64,000 nucleotides of DNA from Actinomycetota bacterium (GCA_005884115.1 VAXW01000007.1:1-64000); one strand, 5' to 3'; positions 40,830 to 52,237 are shown, numbered from the stretch's first letter. Numbers and translations: made by a program. Notes: a model not told the origin generated them from the letters alone.

Positions 40830-41291
40830 ATGAGCATCGTCACGGCCAGCGCGCTCATATCAGCACCGCCGGAGATGGTGTGGGCGATGGTGATGGACCC
40901 GGAGCAGCTGCACACCTGGGTCACGGTGCATCGCAAGCTGATACGAGCCGATGAGGGACCGCCACGAGTGGGATTCCAGATGGATCAGCGGATTCACCTG
41001 CGCGGCGTCAACCTGGACGTTCACTGGAAGCTGATCGACTGCCGCCGCCCGGCGCTTGCGGTGTGGGAGGGTCGCGGGCCTGCGCGCTCGCGTGCGCGGA
41101 CCGAATACGCGCTTTCCGCCGAGAACGGGGGAACGCGGTTTGATTATCGCAACGAGTTCCGCGCTCCGCTTGGACCGCTTGGCGCAATAGTGAGTCGCGC
41201 GTTGGTAGGGGGAATGCCTGACCGCGAGGCCAAACGCACGCTCGAGCGTCTATGCGCTCGCGCGCAACGAGGGGCTGAACGAGAGAATTAG
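40830..41291 (+). CDS. SRPBCC family protein
   Basis: ASALISAPPEMVWAMVMDPEQLHTWVT. Confidence 0.8.
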   Translation: MSIVTASALISAPPEMVWAMVMDPEQLHTWVTVHRKLIRADEGPPRVGFQMDQRIHLRGVNLDVHWKLIDCRRPALAVWEGRGPARSRARTEYALSAENGGTRFDYRNEFRAPLGPLGAIVSRALVGGMPDREAKRTLERLCARAQRGAEREN

Positions 41292-41344
41292 TGTAAGGTG
41301 ACGAAACCCTCGCATCCCAACCACACTAGTGAAGAGGACAGAAC

Positions 41345-41815
41345 GTGAACGACTTCCTTGACGAGAAGCGCCGCGAGATCAGCGACCGACTTAAAAAACT
41401 TCAGCCCGCCGTGGACGAGTACCGTCGCCTCGAGGCAGCTGCGTCGGCCCTGGCCGGCGTCCGCAGCTCGGCGCGTGCCGGCGTCGCCTCCGCGGTTTCC
41501 GGCCGCCGCGGCCCTGGGCGTCCCCGCGGTTCGGGTAAAAAACGTGCTGCCGCCGCCGCGAGGACGACGACCGCGGCAAAACCCAAACGCAAAGCGACCC
41601 GCACGACAGGACGCCGCCGCGCGGGACGTCGTAAAGGGAGCGGGACGCGGGCAGTCGAAGCGCTCGCCCTCGTGAAGGGGCAGCCGGGCATCACGATCCC
41701 GGAGCTGGCCGCCAAGATGGGGATCAAGCAGAACTACCTCTACCGCGTTCTTCCGGGCCTGGAAGGCGAAGGCAAGGTCAGCAAGCGCGGGCGCGGCTGG
41801 CACCCGAAGTCGTAG
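41345..41815 (+). CDS. AT-hook-like, Lys/Arg/Ala-rich protein with C-terminal winged-helix-like domain
   Basis: GRRGPGRPRGSGKKRAAAAARTTTAAKPKRKATRTTGRRRAGRRKG then VKGQPGITIPELAAKMGIKQNYLYRVLPGLEGEGKVSKRGRGW. Confidence 0.78.
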   Translation: MNDFLDEKRREISDRLKKLQPAVDEYRRLEAAASALAGVRSSARAGVASAVSGRRGPGRPRGSGKKRAAAAARTTTAAKPKRKATRTTGRRRAGRRKGSGTRAVEALALVKGQPGITIPELAAKMGIKQNYLYRVLPGLEGEGKVSKRGRGWHPKS

Positions 41816-41830
41816 CGATTTGCGCTCGAG

Positions 41831-41859
41831 ATGAAGGGCGCGCGGGTCGCGCCCTTCAT
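41831..41859. terminator. Bidirectional hairpin between convergent genes
   Basis: ATGAAGGGCGCG-CGGGT-CGCGCCCTTCAT: perfect 12-bp stem, 5-nt loop. Confidence 0.8.
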
Positions 41860-41869
41860 CCGGCGCCTT

Positions 41870-42853
41870 CTAGATAAGGCCCAACTGCTTGACGGCGTCG
41901 CGCTCGTCGATCAACTCGGCGACCGAGCGCTCGATCATCGTGCGCGAGAACTCGTCGAGCTCTAGCCCCGTCACGATCGACCAGTCACCGCTCGCGCAAG
42001 TGCACGGAAAGCCGCTGATGAGGCCCTCGGGGACCCCATAGGAGCCGTCCGAGGGCACTCCCATTGAGACCCATTCCCCGTCGCTGCCAGCGATCCAGTC
42101 GTGCACGTGATCGACCGCCGCGCTGGCGGCTGATGCGGCGCTGGACGCGCCGCGCGCCTCGATGATGGCTGCGCCGCGCTTGCCCACGTCAGGGAGGAAC
42201 GAGCTCTCGATCCACACCTGGTCGTCGACCCGCACTGATGCCTGTTCGCGGCCGACCTGCGCGTGAAAGAGGTTTGGATACATGGTCGGCGAGTGGTTGC
42301 CCCAGACACCCATCTTTGAGATCTCGCTCACCGGAACAGCCAGCTTGGCTGCGAGCTGAGCGATCGCGCGATTGTGGTCGAGTCGCATCATCGAGGTGAA
42401 GCGCTCGCGAGGGACATCGGGCGCGTTGCTCATCGCGATCAGGCAGTTGGTGTTGGCAGGGTTGCCCACGACGAGCACCTTCACATCGCTGGCGGCGCGC
42501 TCTGAGAGCGTCTTCCCCTGCAGGGTGAAGATCTTTCCGTTCTCGCTCAGCAGCTCGGAGCGCTCCATGCCCTTGGTACGCGGACGCGATCCGACCAGGA
42601 GCGCGAGGTTCGCGCCGTCGAAGGCTTTGTCGGCGTCATCGTAGAGATCGATGCCGGCAAGCAGCGGGAAGGCGCAGTCGACCAGCTCCATCGCCACTCC
42701 CTCGAGCGCTCCCATGGCCTGCGGGATCTCGAGCAGGCGCAGATCGAGCGGTCGATCCTGGCCGAGCATCTGCCCGCTGGCAATGCGGAACACGAGGCTG
42801 TAGCCGATCTGACCGGCGGCTCCGGTGACGGTGACGCGAGTGGGATTGCTCAA
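41870..42853 (-). CDS. mdh: Malate dehydrogenase
   Basis: [46 protein letters not shown]. Confidence 0.97.
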   Translation of the reverse strand: MSNPTRVTVTGAAGQIGYSLVFRIASGQMLGQDRPLDLRLLEIPQAMGALEGVAMELVDCAFPLLAGIDLYDDADKAFDGANLALLVGSRPRTKGMERSELLSENGKIFTLQGKTLSERAASDVKVLVVGNPANTNCLIAMSNAPDVPRERFTSMMRLDHNRAIAQLAAKLAVPVSEISKMGVWGNHSPTMYPNLFHAQVGREQASVRVDDQVWIESSFLPDVGKRGAAIIEARGASSAASAASAAVDHVHDWIAGSDGEWVSMGVPSDGSYGVPEGLISGFPCTCASGDWSIVTGLELDEFSRTMIERSVAELIDERDAVKQLGLI

Positions 42854-42909
42854 GGGTTACTCTCCTGTCGTGCTAGCGGGGGCCTCGATGCGCTGCGCGC
42901 GCCGGCGAC

Positions 42910-44124
42910 TCAGACCATCGCCTCGCCGAGATTCTCGTCGATCGCCGCGAGGAACTCCTGCGTCGTCTGCCACGGCTGCTCGGGACCGACGAGGATTGCG
43001 AGATCTTTTGTCATCTTGCCGCTCTCGACCGTCTGCACGCACACTCGCTCGAGCATCTCGGCAAACTGCGACACCGCCGGCGTGTCGTCCATTCGCCCGC
43101 GCGCGAGCAGCGCGCGCGTCCAGGCGAAGATCGAGGCGATCGGATTTGTTGAAGTGGGCTTGCCCTGCTGGTGAAGGCGGTAGTGGCGCGTGACGGTGCC
43201 GTGCGCAGCCTCGGCCTCGACCGTCTTGCCGTCTGCGGTCATCAGCACGCTGGTCATCAACCCCAGCGAGCCAAAGCCCTGCGCGACGGTATCCGACTGC
43301 ACATCGCCGTCGTAGTTCTTGCAGGCCCACACGTACCCGCCTTCCCACTTCAGCGCGGCGGCGACCATGTCGTCGATCAGGCGGTGTTCATAGGTGAGGC
43401 CGGCCTGCTCGAACTCGGCTTTGAACTCAGCGTCGTACACCTGCTGAAAGATGTCCTTGAAGCGACCGTCATAGCGCTTGAGGATCGTGTTCTTGGTCGA
43501 GAGGTACACGGGCAGCGCGTGCTGCAGGCCGTATCGCAGCGATGCTCGAGCAAAGTCAGCGATCGAAGCGTCGACGTTGTACATCGTCAGCGCCACGCCC
43601 GGCCCGGGGAACTCGTACACATCGAGCTCGATCTGCTCGCCGGCGCCGTTGGGCGTAAAGGTGAGCGTGAGCTTCCCGCTGCCCGGAATGAGAACGTCGG
43701 TCGCGCTGTATTGATCCCCGAAGGCATGACGACCGATCACGATCGGCTTGGTCCATCCGGGCACGACGCGGGGAACGTTGGAGATCACGATCGGCTCGCG
43801 GAAGATGACACCGCCGAGGATGTTGCGGATGGTGCCGTTGGGCGAGCGATACATCTCTTTGAGCCCGAACTCCTTGACGCGCGCGTCGTCGGGCGTGATC
43901 GTGGCGCACTTCACACCCACGCCGTGCTCTTTGATCGCGTGCGCGGCTTCGACGGTCACCGCATCACCGCTGGCGTCGCGGCTCTGGATGGAGAGGTCGT
44001 AGTAGCGCACGTCGATGTCGAGATACGGGAGGATGAGCTGCCGCTTGATGAACGACCAGATGATGCGAGTCATCTCGTCGCCGTCGAGCTCGACGATCGG
44101 ATTCTGGACCTTGATCTTTGCCAT
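42910..44124 (-). CDS. icd: NADP-dependent isocitrate dehydrogenase (eukaryotic-like IDH type)
   Basis: [58 protein letters not shown]. Confidence 0.96.
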   Translation of the reverse strand: MAKIKVQNPIVELDGDEMTRIIWSFIKRQLILPYLDIDVRYYDLSIQSRDASGDAVTVEAAHAIKEHGVGVKCATITPDDARVKEFGLKEMYRSPNGTIRNILGGVIFREPIVISNVPRVVPGWTKPIVIGRHAFGDQYSATDVLIPGSGKLTLTFTPNGAGEQIELDVYEFPGPGVALTMYNVDASIADFARASLRYGLQHALPVYLSTKNTILKRYDGRFKDIFQQVYDAEFKAEFEQAGLTYEHRLIDDMVAAALKWEGGYVWACKNYDGDVQSDTVAQGFGSLGLMTSVLMTADGKTVEAEAAHGTVTRHYRLHQQGKPTSTNPIASIFAWTRALLARGRMDDTPAVSQFAEMLERVCVQTVESGKMTKDLAILVGPEQPWQTTQEFLAAIDENLGEAMV

Positions 44125-44331
44125 GGCTCAAGCTAGGTCGGGGTCTCGGCGCGAGCGAGCCCGGACGCGCGTACGGGCAGCGGCGGTCGATGCTATCCAT
44201 CTCCGCCGGCTCCGGTCGGCGCGCAGACGGCGGGCGCCCAGCCTCGCGCAAGCCGGTGACACATCGCGACTTCGGCTCGACGCGGCGCGCGCAGCGGTCC
44301 CGCGCTGGCGCATTCTGCTTCACTTCCACCC

Positions 44332-46029
44332 ATGGCCGTAGCCGATTCCGAGCGCGCAGCGCCATGGCGCACGCACGCGGTCTTCAACCAGCCGCCGCCG
44401 CTCGAGGGAGTGGACGTGTTCTCCAGCAACGTGCCGCTCGTCGAAGGCGTCGAGCGCGAGGGAGCGGGCTGGGTGCGCGAGCGCGCGGCCGAGCTCGGGC
44501 GCTTGATCGGCGGCGAGCCGCAGCAGTCGTGGGGGCGGCTCGCGAACGAGAACAGGCCCGTCCTGCGCACGCACGACCGCTACGGGAACCGCATCGACGA
44601 GGTCGAGTTTCACCCGGCTTGGCACAAGCTGATGAAGATGGGCGTTGAGCACGAGCTGCACTCGCTGCCGTGGACGAGCACGCGGCCGTGCGCGCATGCG
44701 GCGCGCGCCGGCCTTTACATGACGGCGATGCAGGCCGAGGCTGGCTTCTGCTGTCCGATAACGATGACCTTCGCGGTCGTCCCGGCGCTGCACGCGCAGC
44801 CGGAGCTCGCGGCCGAGTGGGAGCCGCTGGTGACGGCCACAAGCTATGACCCGCGGCTGATCCCGGCGAGCGAGAAGGGCTGCGCGATTGCCGGGATGGC
44901 GATGACCGAGAAGCAGGGCGGCTCGGACGTGCGCGCCAACACGACCACCGCGCGGGCCCTGGATGGCGGCGGGCCGGGCGCTGACTACGAGATCACGGGG
45001 CACAAGTGGTTTTGCTCGGCTCCGATGTCTGACTTCTTTCTGGTGCTCGCACAGGCCGATGAGGGTCTGTCGTGCTTCCTTCTGCCGCGCGTGCTTCCCG
45101 ACGGCAGCCGTAACGCGTTTCACATTCAGCGGCTGAAGGACAAGCTCGGCAACCACTCCAACGCCTCGTCGGAGATCGAGCTGCACGGGGCGTGGGCGCG
45201 CATGCTCGGCGAGCCGGGCCGCGGCGTGCCGGCGATCATCGAGATGGTCAGCCACACGCGCCTTGACTGCGTGATCGGGACGGCGGCGGGCATGCGTGTG
45301 GGCGTCGTGAACGCGACCCATCACGCGGCTCACCGCCAGGCGTTTGGGAAGACCTTGATCGACCAGCCGCTGATGCGAAACGTGCTGGCTGACCTGTGCT
45401 TGGAGTCCGAGGCAACGACCGCGCTGGCGATGCGCCTCGCGCGCGCGCACGACGAGGCGCACGCCGACGCTGACGCGGGCGAGGATCAAACCGACGCGCA
45501 GCTGTTCAAGCGCCTGGCCACGGCGGTGGGCAAGTACTGGACCTGCAAGCGCGCCCCGAACCACGCCTTCGAGTCGCTCGAGTGCCTGGGCGGGAACGGC
45601 TACGTCGAGGAGTCGGGGATGCCGCGCCTGTACCGCGAGGCGCCGCTGGCGTCCATCTGGGAGGGGTCGGGCAACGTCATGAGCCTCGACGTCCTGCGCG
45701 CGCTGACGCGCACGCCGCGCTCGCTGGAGGTCTTCTTCGACGAGCTGCACCTCGCCGACGGCGCCGACTCGCGCCTGGATGCGCGCGTGCTCGAGCTGCG
45801 GCGTGAATTCGCCGAGCCGGAGACGCTCGAGACCCGCGCACGTCGGGTCGTCGAAGGCATGGCGCTGTGCCTGCAGGGCTCGCTGCTCGTGCGCTTCGCC
45901 CCCGCGCCGGTCGCCGACGCGTTCTGCGCCTCGCGCCTGCACCGCGACGGCGGCCTCGAGTACGGGACGCTGCCGGCGGGCAGCGACTTCGAGGGCATCA
46001 TCGCGCGCGGTCGGCCGGTCTCCGCCTGA
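44332..46029 (+). CDS. Acyl-CoA dehydrogenase family protein, AidB-like
   Basis: FNQPPPLEGVDVFSSNVPL; MAMTEKQGGSDVRANTT; ECLGGNGYVEE. Confidence 0.92.
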   Translation: MAVADSERAAPWRTHAVFNQPPPLEGVDVFSSNVPLVEGVEREGAGWVRERAAELGRLIGGEPQQSWGRLANENRPVLRTHDRYGNRIDEVEFHPAWHKLMKMGVEHELHSLPWTSTRPCAHAARAGLYMTAMQAEAGFCCPITMTFAVVPALHAQPELAAEWEPLVTATSYDPRLIPASEKGCAIAGMAMTEKQGGSDVRANTTTARALDGGGPGADYEITGHKWFCSAPMSDFFLVLAQADEGLSCFLLPRVLPDGSRNAFHIQRLKDKLGNHSNASSEIELHGAWARMLGEPGRGVPAIIEMVSHTRLDCVIGTAAGMRVGVVNATHHAAHRQAFGKTLIDQPLMRNVLADLCLESEATTALAMRLARAHDEAHADADAGEDQTDAQLFKRLATAVGKYWTCKRAPNHAFESLECLGGNGYVEESGMPRLYREAPLASIWEGSGNVMSLDVLRALTRTPRSLEVFFDELHLADGADSRLDARVLELRREFAEPETLETRARRVVEGMALCLQGSLLVRFAPAPVADAFCASRLHRDGGLEYGTLPAGSDFEGIIARGRPVSA

Positions 46030-46091
46030 CGCAGCCGCAGGCCTCGTCAACGGACGGCGGCGGGGGGCCGGGCGCGCGAGCGCCGCCTACC

Positions 46092-47246
46092 ATGGCAGGT
46101 ATGCCACCGCGCAGGAACTTCCAGCTCGCACGCATCTTCGGGATCAGGATCGGTGTGGGGATCAGCTGGTTCATCGTGCTGTTCTTCTTCATCTTCGCGG
46201 TCACCGAGCCGTTCCACAAAATGCTCGGCGGCTCGCGCACGACGGCGTACCTGGTCGCGGTGGCCTCGGTGCTCTCGTTCTTCATCTCGATCGTCATGCA
46301 CGAGCTCGGTCACGCGCTGGTTGCGCGCAAGAGCGGCCTGAGCGTGGCGGGTATTGACCTGTGGGCGTTCGGAGGCATGACGCGGACGAGCGAGTCCACG
46401 AGCCCGGGCGTCGAGTTTCGCGTCGCGATCGCGGGCCCGCTGGTCACGCTCGGAGTAATCGCCACGTGCATCATCGCCGGCCGTCTGCTGGCCGGCCAGG
46501 GCGACTTCTTCGATGTCGCCGTGGCACGGGGCGGCGTTCGCGCGACACCGGCGCTGGTGTGGCTGAGCTGGGTGGCCACGATCAACACGCTGGTGCTGAT
46601 CTTCAACCTGATTCCCGCCTTCCCGCTCGACGGGGGAAGGATCGCCCACGCGGCGATCTGGAGGGCGACGGGGAACCGCAACCGCGCCACCGTGGCGACA
46701 GGGCGAGCCGGGCAGGTGTTCGCGCTGGGCCTCGGTGCGCTCGGACTGTGGGGGCTGGCCGGCGGCGACTCGTTCGGCCCGCTGACCGTGCTGCTCGCCT
46801 TCTTCCTGTACCAGGCGGCCGGCGCGGCCGTGGTCCAGGGCTCGATCGGCCAGCGCATCAAGAACCTGACGGTGGCCGATGTCATGGACCGCGAGCCGGT
46901 GACGGTGCCGGCCGAGCTGACGTTGCTCGACGCTCATGATCAGTACTTCTCGCGCTACCGCTGGCCCTGGTTCGCGGTCGTGGACCCCTCGCGCCGCTTC
47001 CTGGGTGTCCTGCGCGAGGGGCGTGTGAACGACGAGATCTCGGCTGGGCGTCCGGCGCTTGCGGTCGTGGACGTGCTGGAGGAGAACATGCCCGTGCGCA
47101 TCGACGAGCACGATTCGCTCGAGTCGCTGCTCGGCTCCGAGGGCCTCGGCCGCCTCGGTGCGATGGTGGCGGTCGACGCCGACGGCGTGCTGCAGGGCGT
47201 CGTCACGCTGGCGCGGGTGCGCCGAGCGCTGGGGGCGGCAGCGTGA
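46092..47246 (+). CDS. Site-2 protease family membrane metalloprotease with CBS domains
   Basis: SIVMHELGHALVARKSGL (HExxH), NLIPAFPLDGGRI, tandem CBS. Confidence 0.92.
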   Translation: MAGMPPRRNFQLARIFGIRIGVGISWFIVLFFFIFAVTEPFHKMLGGSRTTAYLVAVASVLSFFISIVMHELGHALVARKSGLSVAGIDLWAFGGMTRTSESTSPGVEFRVAIAGPLVTLGVIATCIIAGRLLAGQGDFFDVAVARGGVRATPALVWLSWVATINTLVLIFNLIPAFPLDGGRIAHAAIWRATGNRNRATVATGRAGQVFALGLGALGLWGLAGGDSFGPLTVLLAFFLYQAAGAAVVQGSIGQRIKNLTVADVMDREPVTVPAELTLLDAHDQYFSRYRWPWFAVVDPSRRFLGVLREGRVNDEISAGRPALAVVDVLEENMPVRIDEHDSLESLLGSEGLGRLGAMVAVDADGVLQGVVTLARVRRALGAAA

Positions 47247-47349
47247 GCGGTGCGGCGGCGCAGCCAAGAGCTCGAGCGCAGGGCCCGCCAGGCGCGTTAT
47301 AGAGTCCTCCGCGCATCGCCCCTCCGAGCAGCTGAGTTCAGAACGACCG

Positions 47350-49044
47350 ATGCCCGCACACGACGTCTTGATCATCGGCGCCGGCCTCGCCGGCCAGCGC
47401 GCCGCCCTCGCTGCGGCCCGCGCGGGCGCGAGCGTCGCGATCATGAGCAAGGTTCATCCGGTGCGCTCGCACTCGGTGGCCGCGGCCGGAGGCATCAACG
47501 CGGCGATCAGCGTCGACGACGACTGGCGCTCGCACGCCTACGACACGGTCAAGGGCTCCGACTACCTGGGTGACCAGGACGCGATCGAAATCATGTGCTC
47601 CGAGGCTCCGGCCGAGGTCATGCACCTCGAGCACATGGGCGTCACCTTCCACCGCAACGACAAGGGCGAACTGGACCTGCGCGCGTTTGGGGGTGCCTCG
47701 ATGAAGCGCACCGCATACGTCGCCGACATCACCGGCCAGGCGCTGCTGCACGTGCTCTACGAGCAGTTGATGAAGCACCACGAGACGGTCGAGCTCCTCG
47801 AGGAGTGGTTCACGCTGTCGCTGTTGACCGACGGCGACGGGCGCTGCTGTGGCGTGGTGGCTCGGGACGTGCGCAGCGGGCGCATCGAGGCGTTCATGGC
47901 CAAGAACGTGATCCTCGCTTGCGGGGGGGCGGGGCAGGTGTACAAGCCCACCACCAACGGACTGATCGTGACTGGCGACGGCATCGCTCTCGCCTACCGT
48001 GCGGGCGCCCCGCTGATGGACATGGAGATGGTCCAGTACCACCCCACCTGCCTGGTGGAGACGGGCATCCTGATCACGGAGGGCGCCCGCGGAGAGGGCG
48101 CCCACCTGCTCAACGCCAAGGGCGAGCGCTTCATGGCCTCCTCCGCTCCGAACAAGATGGAGCTGGCCTCCCGCGACGTGGTCTCGCGCGCGGAGCAGAT
48201 CGAGATCAACGAGGGCCGCGGCGTCGGGCCGGGCGGCCTTGGCATCCACCTCGACGTGACGGTCGTCCCACGCAAGCGCACGCTGGAGGCGCTGCGGGAG
48301 ATCGTGAACCTGGGCAGGGACTTCGCCGGCGTTGACATCACTCGGGAACCGATCACGATCCGCCCCGGCCAGCACTACATCATGGGCGGAGTGAAGACCG
48401 ACGTCGAAGGACGGACCCCGATCGAGGGGCTGTATGCGGCCGGCGAGGTCGCCTGCGTGTCCGTGCACGGTGGCAACCGCCTGGGCGCGAATTCGCTGCT
48501 CGACACGCTGATCTTCGGCCGCCGCGCCGGCGAGCACGCCGCCGCGCGCGCGGCGGCGGTCGCGATGCCGCAGCTCGACGCGCTCCCGCAGCTGCGGCGC
48601 GACGCGGCCGAGATCGAGCAGATCATCGCCCGCCCGCGCGAGGGCAGGCGGGTGTCTGAGATCAAGGACGAGCTGGGCGAGGTGATGAACCGCCACGTGG
48701 CCGTGTTCCGCGACGAACGGGGCCTTCAGACGGCGGCGGAGACGGTCGCGCGTCTGAAAGAGGAGGCGGCGCGAGCGTGGATCGACGACCGCGGAACGGT
48801 CTTCAACCAGGATGTGCTGGGCGCGATCGAGCTCGGCTTCATGCTCGACTGCGCCGAGGCGACCGTGGCCGCGGCGATCGAGCGCAAGGAGTCGCGCGGG
48901 GCTCAGTTCCGCACCGACTTCCCCGAGCGCGACGATCAGGAGTGGCTGAAGCACATCGACATCTCCTTGAACGGAGACGTGCCGCAGGTGGGCTACTCGC
49001 CCGTCACCTTCACCCAGTGGCAACCCGAGGAGCGCCGGTACTGA
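47350..49044 (+). CDS. sdhA: Succinate dehydrogenase/fumarate reductase flavoprotein subunit
   Basis: DVLIIGAGLAGQRAALAAA, HSVAAAGGINAAI, MVQYHPT, GGNRLGANSLLDT. Confidence 0.96.
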   Translation: MPAHDVLIIGAGLAGQRAALAAARAGASVAIMSKVHPVRSHSVAAAGGINAAISVDDDWRSHAYDTVKGSDYLGDQDAIEIMCSEAPAEVMHLEHMGVTFHRNDKGELDLRAFGGASMKRTAYVADITGQALLHVLYEQLMKHHETVELLEEWFTLSLLTDGDGRCCGVVARDVRSGRIEAFMAKNVILACGGAGQVYKPTTNGLIVTGDGIALAYRAGAPLMDMEMVQYHPTCLVETGILITEGARGEGAHLLNAKGERFMASSAPNKMELASRDVVSRAEQIEINEGRGVGPGGLGIHLDVTVVPRKRTLEALREIVNLGRDFAGVDITREPITIRPGQHYIMGGVKTDVEGRTPIEGLYAAGEVACVSVHGGNRLGANSLLDTLIFGRRAGEHAAARAAAVAMPQLDALPQLRRDAAEIEQIIARPREGRRVSEIKDELGEVMNRHVAVFRDERGLQTAAETVARLKEEAARAWIDDRGTVFNQDVLGAIELGFMLDCAEATVAAAIERKESRGAQFRTDFPERDDQEWLKHIDISLNGDVPQVGYSPVTFTQWQPEERRY

Positions 49045-50216
49045 TGAGCGTCGAGCAGTTCAAGCTGAGGATGCGCCGCTACAACCCGGAGTCGGGCGAC
49101 GCTCCCTACTGGGATGAGCACACGGTCGAGCTCGAGCCGCACCGCTCTGTGCTGGAGGGGATCCTGCAGGCGCGCGACCGCTTCGACGGCTCGATCGGGA
49201 TCCGCTGCTCGTGCCGCCAGGCGATCTGCGGCTCCTGCGGCGTGCGCATAAACGGTGAGCCGGCGCTGGCCTGCCACACGCACCTGGAGGCGGCCGTGCG
49301 CGGGGCACGCGAGGGAGCCATAGAGATCGAGCCGATGGGAAACATGCCGGTGATCAAGGATCTGATCGTGGACATGGACGCGGTGCACTGGACGAAGGTG
49401 CGCCGCGTCACGCCATGGCTCATCAACAAGCAGCCTGTACCCGAGCGCGAGTACCTCGTCGATCACGACAGCATGGTGGACGTCACCCAGACGATGGCCT
49501 GCATCCAGTGCGGAGCGTGCGTGTCGGATTGCCTGGCGATGGAGGTGGACCCCGGCTTCATCGGGCCCGCGGCGCTGGCAAAGGCGTACCGCTTCGTGGG
49601 CGACCCTCGCGACGACCGCCAGTTCGAGCGGCTCAACGACCTCGCGCAGGACCCGCAGGGCATCTTCGACTGCACGCACTGTTTCCGCTGCGTGGAGGCC
49701 TGTCCCAAGGACGTCGACCCGATGGGCCAGATCATGCGCCTGCGCAGGATCGCGACATCCGACTACCAGATCGTCGACCGCAACAACGGCAGGCGCCACG
49801 AGGCGGCCTTCACCACGCTGGTGCGCGACTACGGCCTCAACCACGAGGCCGAGTTGCTGCCGCGCTCCTACGGCGGCAACTCCTGGTTTGGCAAGTTCGC
49901 GCCCGCAGCCGGAAAGGAGCTCCTGTCGTCGCTGCCGGTGATCGTCAAGGGCCTGCTTCGCGGCAAGTTCAACCCCAAAACGGCGATCTTCGGGCACAAG
50001 CTGCGCAAGCAGGACCTCGACGCGGTGCGCGCCATCTACGAGAAGGTCGAGGGTCGCGAGCGCCGGTACGAGCTGAACCTGTACGTGACGGGCAGCGACG
50101 AGGACGCCGAAGCGCCGGATGCCAAGAGCGAGACCGGCACGCCGAGCGAGCCGGGCGCGACAAACGAGCAGGTGCCGATCGCCTCGGGCGGCGCCGAGGA
50201 GAGTGCGGGCGCATGA
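49044..50216 (+). CDS. sdhB: Succinate dehydrogenase/fumarate reductase iron-sulfur subunit
   Basis: [53 protein letters not shown] overlap with sdhA. Confidence 0.95.
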   Translation: MSVEQFKLRMRRYNPESGDAPYWDEHTVELEPHRSVLEGILQARDRFDGSIGIRCSCRQAICGSCGVRINGEPALACHTHLEAAVRGAREGAIEIEPMGNMPVIKDLIVDMDAVHWTKVRRVTPWLINKQPVPEREYLVDHDSMVDVTQTMACIQCGACVSDCLAMEVDPGFIGPAALAKAYRFVGDPRDDRQFERLNDLAQDPQGIFDCTHCFRCVEACPKDVDPMGQIMRLRRIATSDYQIVDRNNGRRHEAAFTTLVRDYGLNHEAELLPRSYGGNSWFGKFAPAAGKELLSSLPVIVKGLLRGKFNPKTAIFGHKLRKQDLDAVRAIYEKVEGRERRYELNLYVTGSDEDAEAPDAKSETGTPSEPGATNEQVPIASGGAEESAGA

Positions 50217-51115
50217 AGGTCGCCTACTGGCCCGGCTGCGTGAGCCGCGGCTTCACGCCCGAGCTGCACGGCTCGATGGCGAAGGTCGCGCCGCTGCTCG
50301 ACATCGAGCTGGTCGAGCTCGACCGCGCCTGCTGCACGGGCGCGGGCGTGATCGCCGAGCACAACCAGGAGCTCGCCGACACGCTCAACGCGCGCACCTT
50401 CGCCCTCGCGCAACAGGTCGAGGACGCGGAGCTGATGATGAACATCTGCTCGACCTGCCAGGGCGCGCAGAGCGAGTGCCAGGAGCGCCTGGACGCGAGC
50501 GCGTCCTACCGCGAGCACATCAACCAGACGCTGGCCAGCGAGGGGCTCAGCTACGAGCGCGGGCTGACGAACAAGAACTTCTTGTGGCTGTTGGTCGAGG
50601 AGATCGGGCTGGCCGAGCTGCGCTCGCGCGTGGTTCGTCCGCTGAGCGGCCTGCGGGTCGGCCCCTTCTACGGCTGCTACATCGTGCGCCCGCGCAGGCG
50701 CCTGGGGATCGACGAGGCGCACCCCCGTGATGAGTACCTGCACCGGGTGATCGAGGCGCTCGGCGGCACGGTGATCGAGTACGCCGGGATGCGCAAGTGC
50801 TGTGGCTTTCCGATCATCACGATGAACAAGGAGGCCTCACTGCGGCAGGCTGGGCTGCACCTGGGAGACGCGCTCGACGCGCAGGCGGACTGCCTGGTCA
50901 CGCCGTGCCCGCTGTGCCACTTGAACCTCGACCTCCAGCAGCCGCTCGCCGAGCGCGTGGTCGGGCGCGAGCTCCAGATGCCCGTGCTGCACCTGCCTCA
51001 GCTCGTGGGCCTCGCCCTGGGGCTCGAGCCGAAGGAGCTCGGGATGGGCCGCCACATCGTGCGTCCAACCTCGGTGATCGACTGGTCCACCTCGGTGGTT
51101 GGAGCCGCAGCCTGA
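50213..51115 (+). CDS. CCG-domain heterodisulfide reductase B-like subunit (SdhE/HdrB-type anchor)
   Basis: [50 protein letters not shown] overlap with sdhB. Confidence 0.92.
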   Translation: MKVAYWPGCVSRGFTPELHGSMAKVAPLLDIELVELDRACCTGAGVIAEHNQELADTLNARTFALAQQVEDAELMMNICSTCQGAQSECQERLDASASYREHINQTLASEGLSYERGLTNKNFLWLLVEEIGLAELRSRVVRPLSGLRVGPFYGCYIVRPRRRLGIDEAHPRDEYLHRVIEALGGTVIEYAGMRKCCGFPIITMNKEASLRQAGLHLGDALDAQADCLVTPCPLCHLNLDLQQPLAERVVGRELQMPVLHLPQLVGLALGLEPKELGMGRHIVRPTSVIDWSTSVVGAAA

Positions 51116-52176
51116 GAATCCTCACTGTCGTTGGCAACCGGCCCCAGTTCATCAAGGCCGCGGCCATATCCGGACTCCTGCGCGAGCAGCACGAGGAGAT
51201 CCTCGTGCATACCGGCCAGCACCACGAGGACCGGCTCTCGGGCGTGTTCTTCGCCGAGCTCGGCCTGCCTCGCCCGGACCGCGAGCTGGGGATCGCCGGC
51301 GGGACCAACACCTCGCAGCTCGCTCGCATGCTGGCAGCGCTCGAGCCGCTGCCGAAAGAGCTCGCGCCCGACGCGGCGCTGGTCTACGGGGACACCAACT
51401 CGACGCTCGCTGGAGCGCTGGCGGCCGCGCAGGCTCACGTCGCGCTGGTGCACGTGGAGGCCGGGATGCGCTCGTTCGACCGCGCGATGCCCGAGGAGCT
51501 CAATCGCGTGCTCACCGACAGGCTCGCGAGCCTGCTGCTGTGCGCGTCGGACACCGCCGCGAGCAACCTGCGCCGTGAGTCGCTCCCTGGAGAGATCGTC
51601 GTCGTCGGCGACGTGATGGTGGACGTGGCCCTGCGCCTGCAGCGTGCAGCGCGCGCGAACGTGCCAGCCGTGCGCGCCCACGGCCTGGAGCCGGGAGCCT
51701 ACCTGCTGCTGACGGCGCACCGGGCGGGGAACGTCGACGATCCCCAGCGCCTGCGTGCGCTCGTCGAGCTGATCGAGTCGCTGCCACGGCCGGTGATGTT
51801 CCCCGTACACCCGCGGACGCGCGCGCGCCTGACCGAGGCGGGGCTCGAGCAGGAGCTCGAGCAGCGCAAGGGCATCACGCTCGCGCGGCCTCTCGGCTAC
51901 GGCGAGTTCGCAGCGCTGTTGTGCAACGCGCGCGCCGTGCTCACCGACTCGGGAGGCGTCCAGAAGGAGGCGTACCTTGCCGGAGTCCCGTGCGTCACCC
52001 TGCGATCGAGCACCGAGTGGGTGGAGACCGTCGCGAGCGGCTGGAACGCGCTCGTCGACCTCGACTCCTCCGCCGCTCTCGAGGCGCTCGAGCGGACGCC
52101 CCCGAGCGAGCGACCCCCGCTGTACGGCGACGGCCGTGCGGCCGAGCGCTGCGTGGAGGCGATCGGCGCGATGTGA
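51112..52176 (+). CDS. wecB: UDP-N-acetylglucosamine 2-epimerase (non-hydrolysing); CTG start overlapping upstream stop (CTGA)
   Basis: (L)[61 protein letters not shown]. Confidence 0.92.
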   Translation: MRILTVVGNRPQFIKAAAISGLLREQHEEILVHTGQHHEDRLSGVFFAELGLPRPDRELGIAGGTNTSQLARMLAALEPLPKELAPDAALVYGDTNSTLAGALAAAQAHVALVHVEAGMRSFDRAMPEELNRVLTDRLASLLLCASDTAASNLRRESLPGEIVVVGDVMVDVALRLQRAARANVPAVRAHGLEPGAYLLLTAHRAGNVDDPQRLRALVELIESLPRPVMFPVHPRTRARLTEAGLEQELEQRKGITLARPLGYGEFAALLCNARAVLTDSGGVQKEAYLAGVPCVTLRSSTEWVETVASGWNALVDLDSSAALEALERTPPSERPPLYGDGRAAERCVEAIGAM

Positions 52177-52237
52177 GCGCGACCATGGCTGCGCCCGTGC
52201 GGCTCGGGGTCGTGGGCTCGGCTACCGGAGCCTTGGG

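Noticed and set aside
44320-46050. 576-aa minus-strand ORF opposite the AidB-like gene
   Set aside because: Arg/His/Ala-rich translation with no family features; antisense to a convincing CDS
47338-49023. 561-aa minus-strand ORF opposite sdhA
   Set aside because: Antisense shadow of a strong SdhA coding frame
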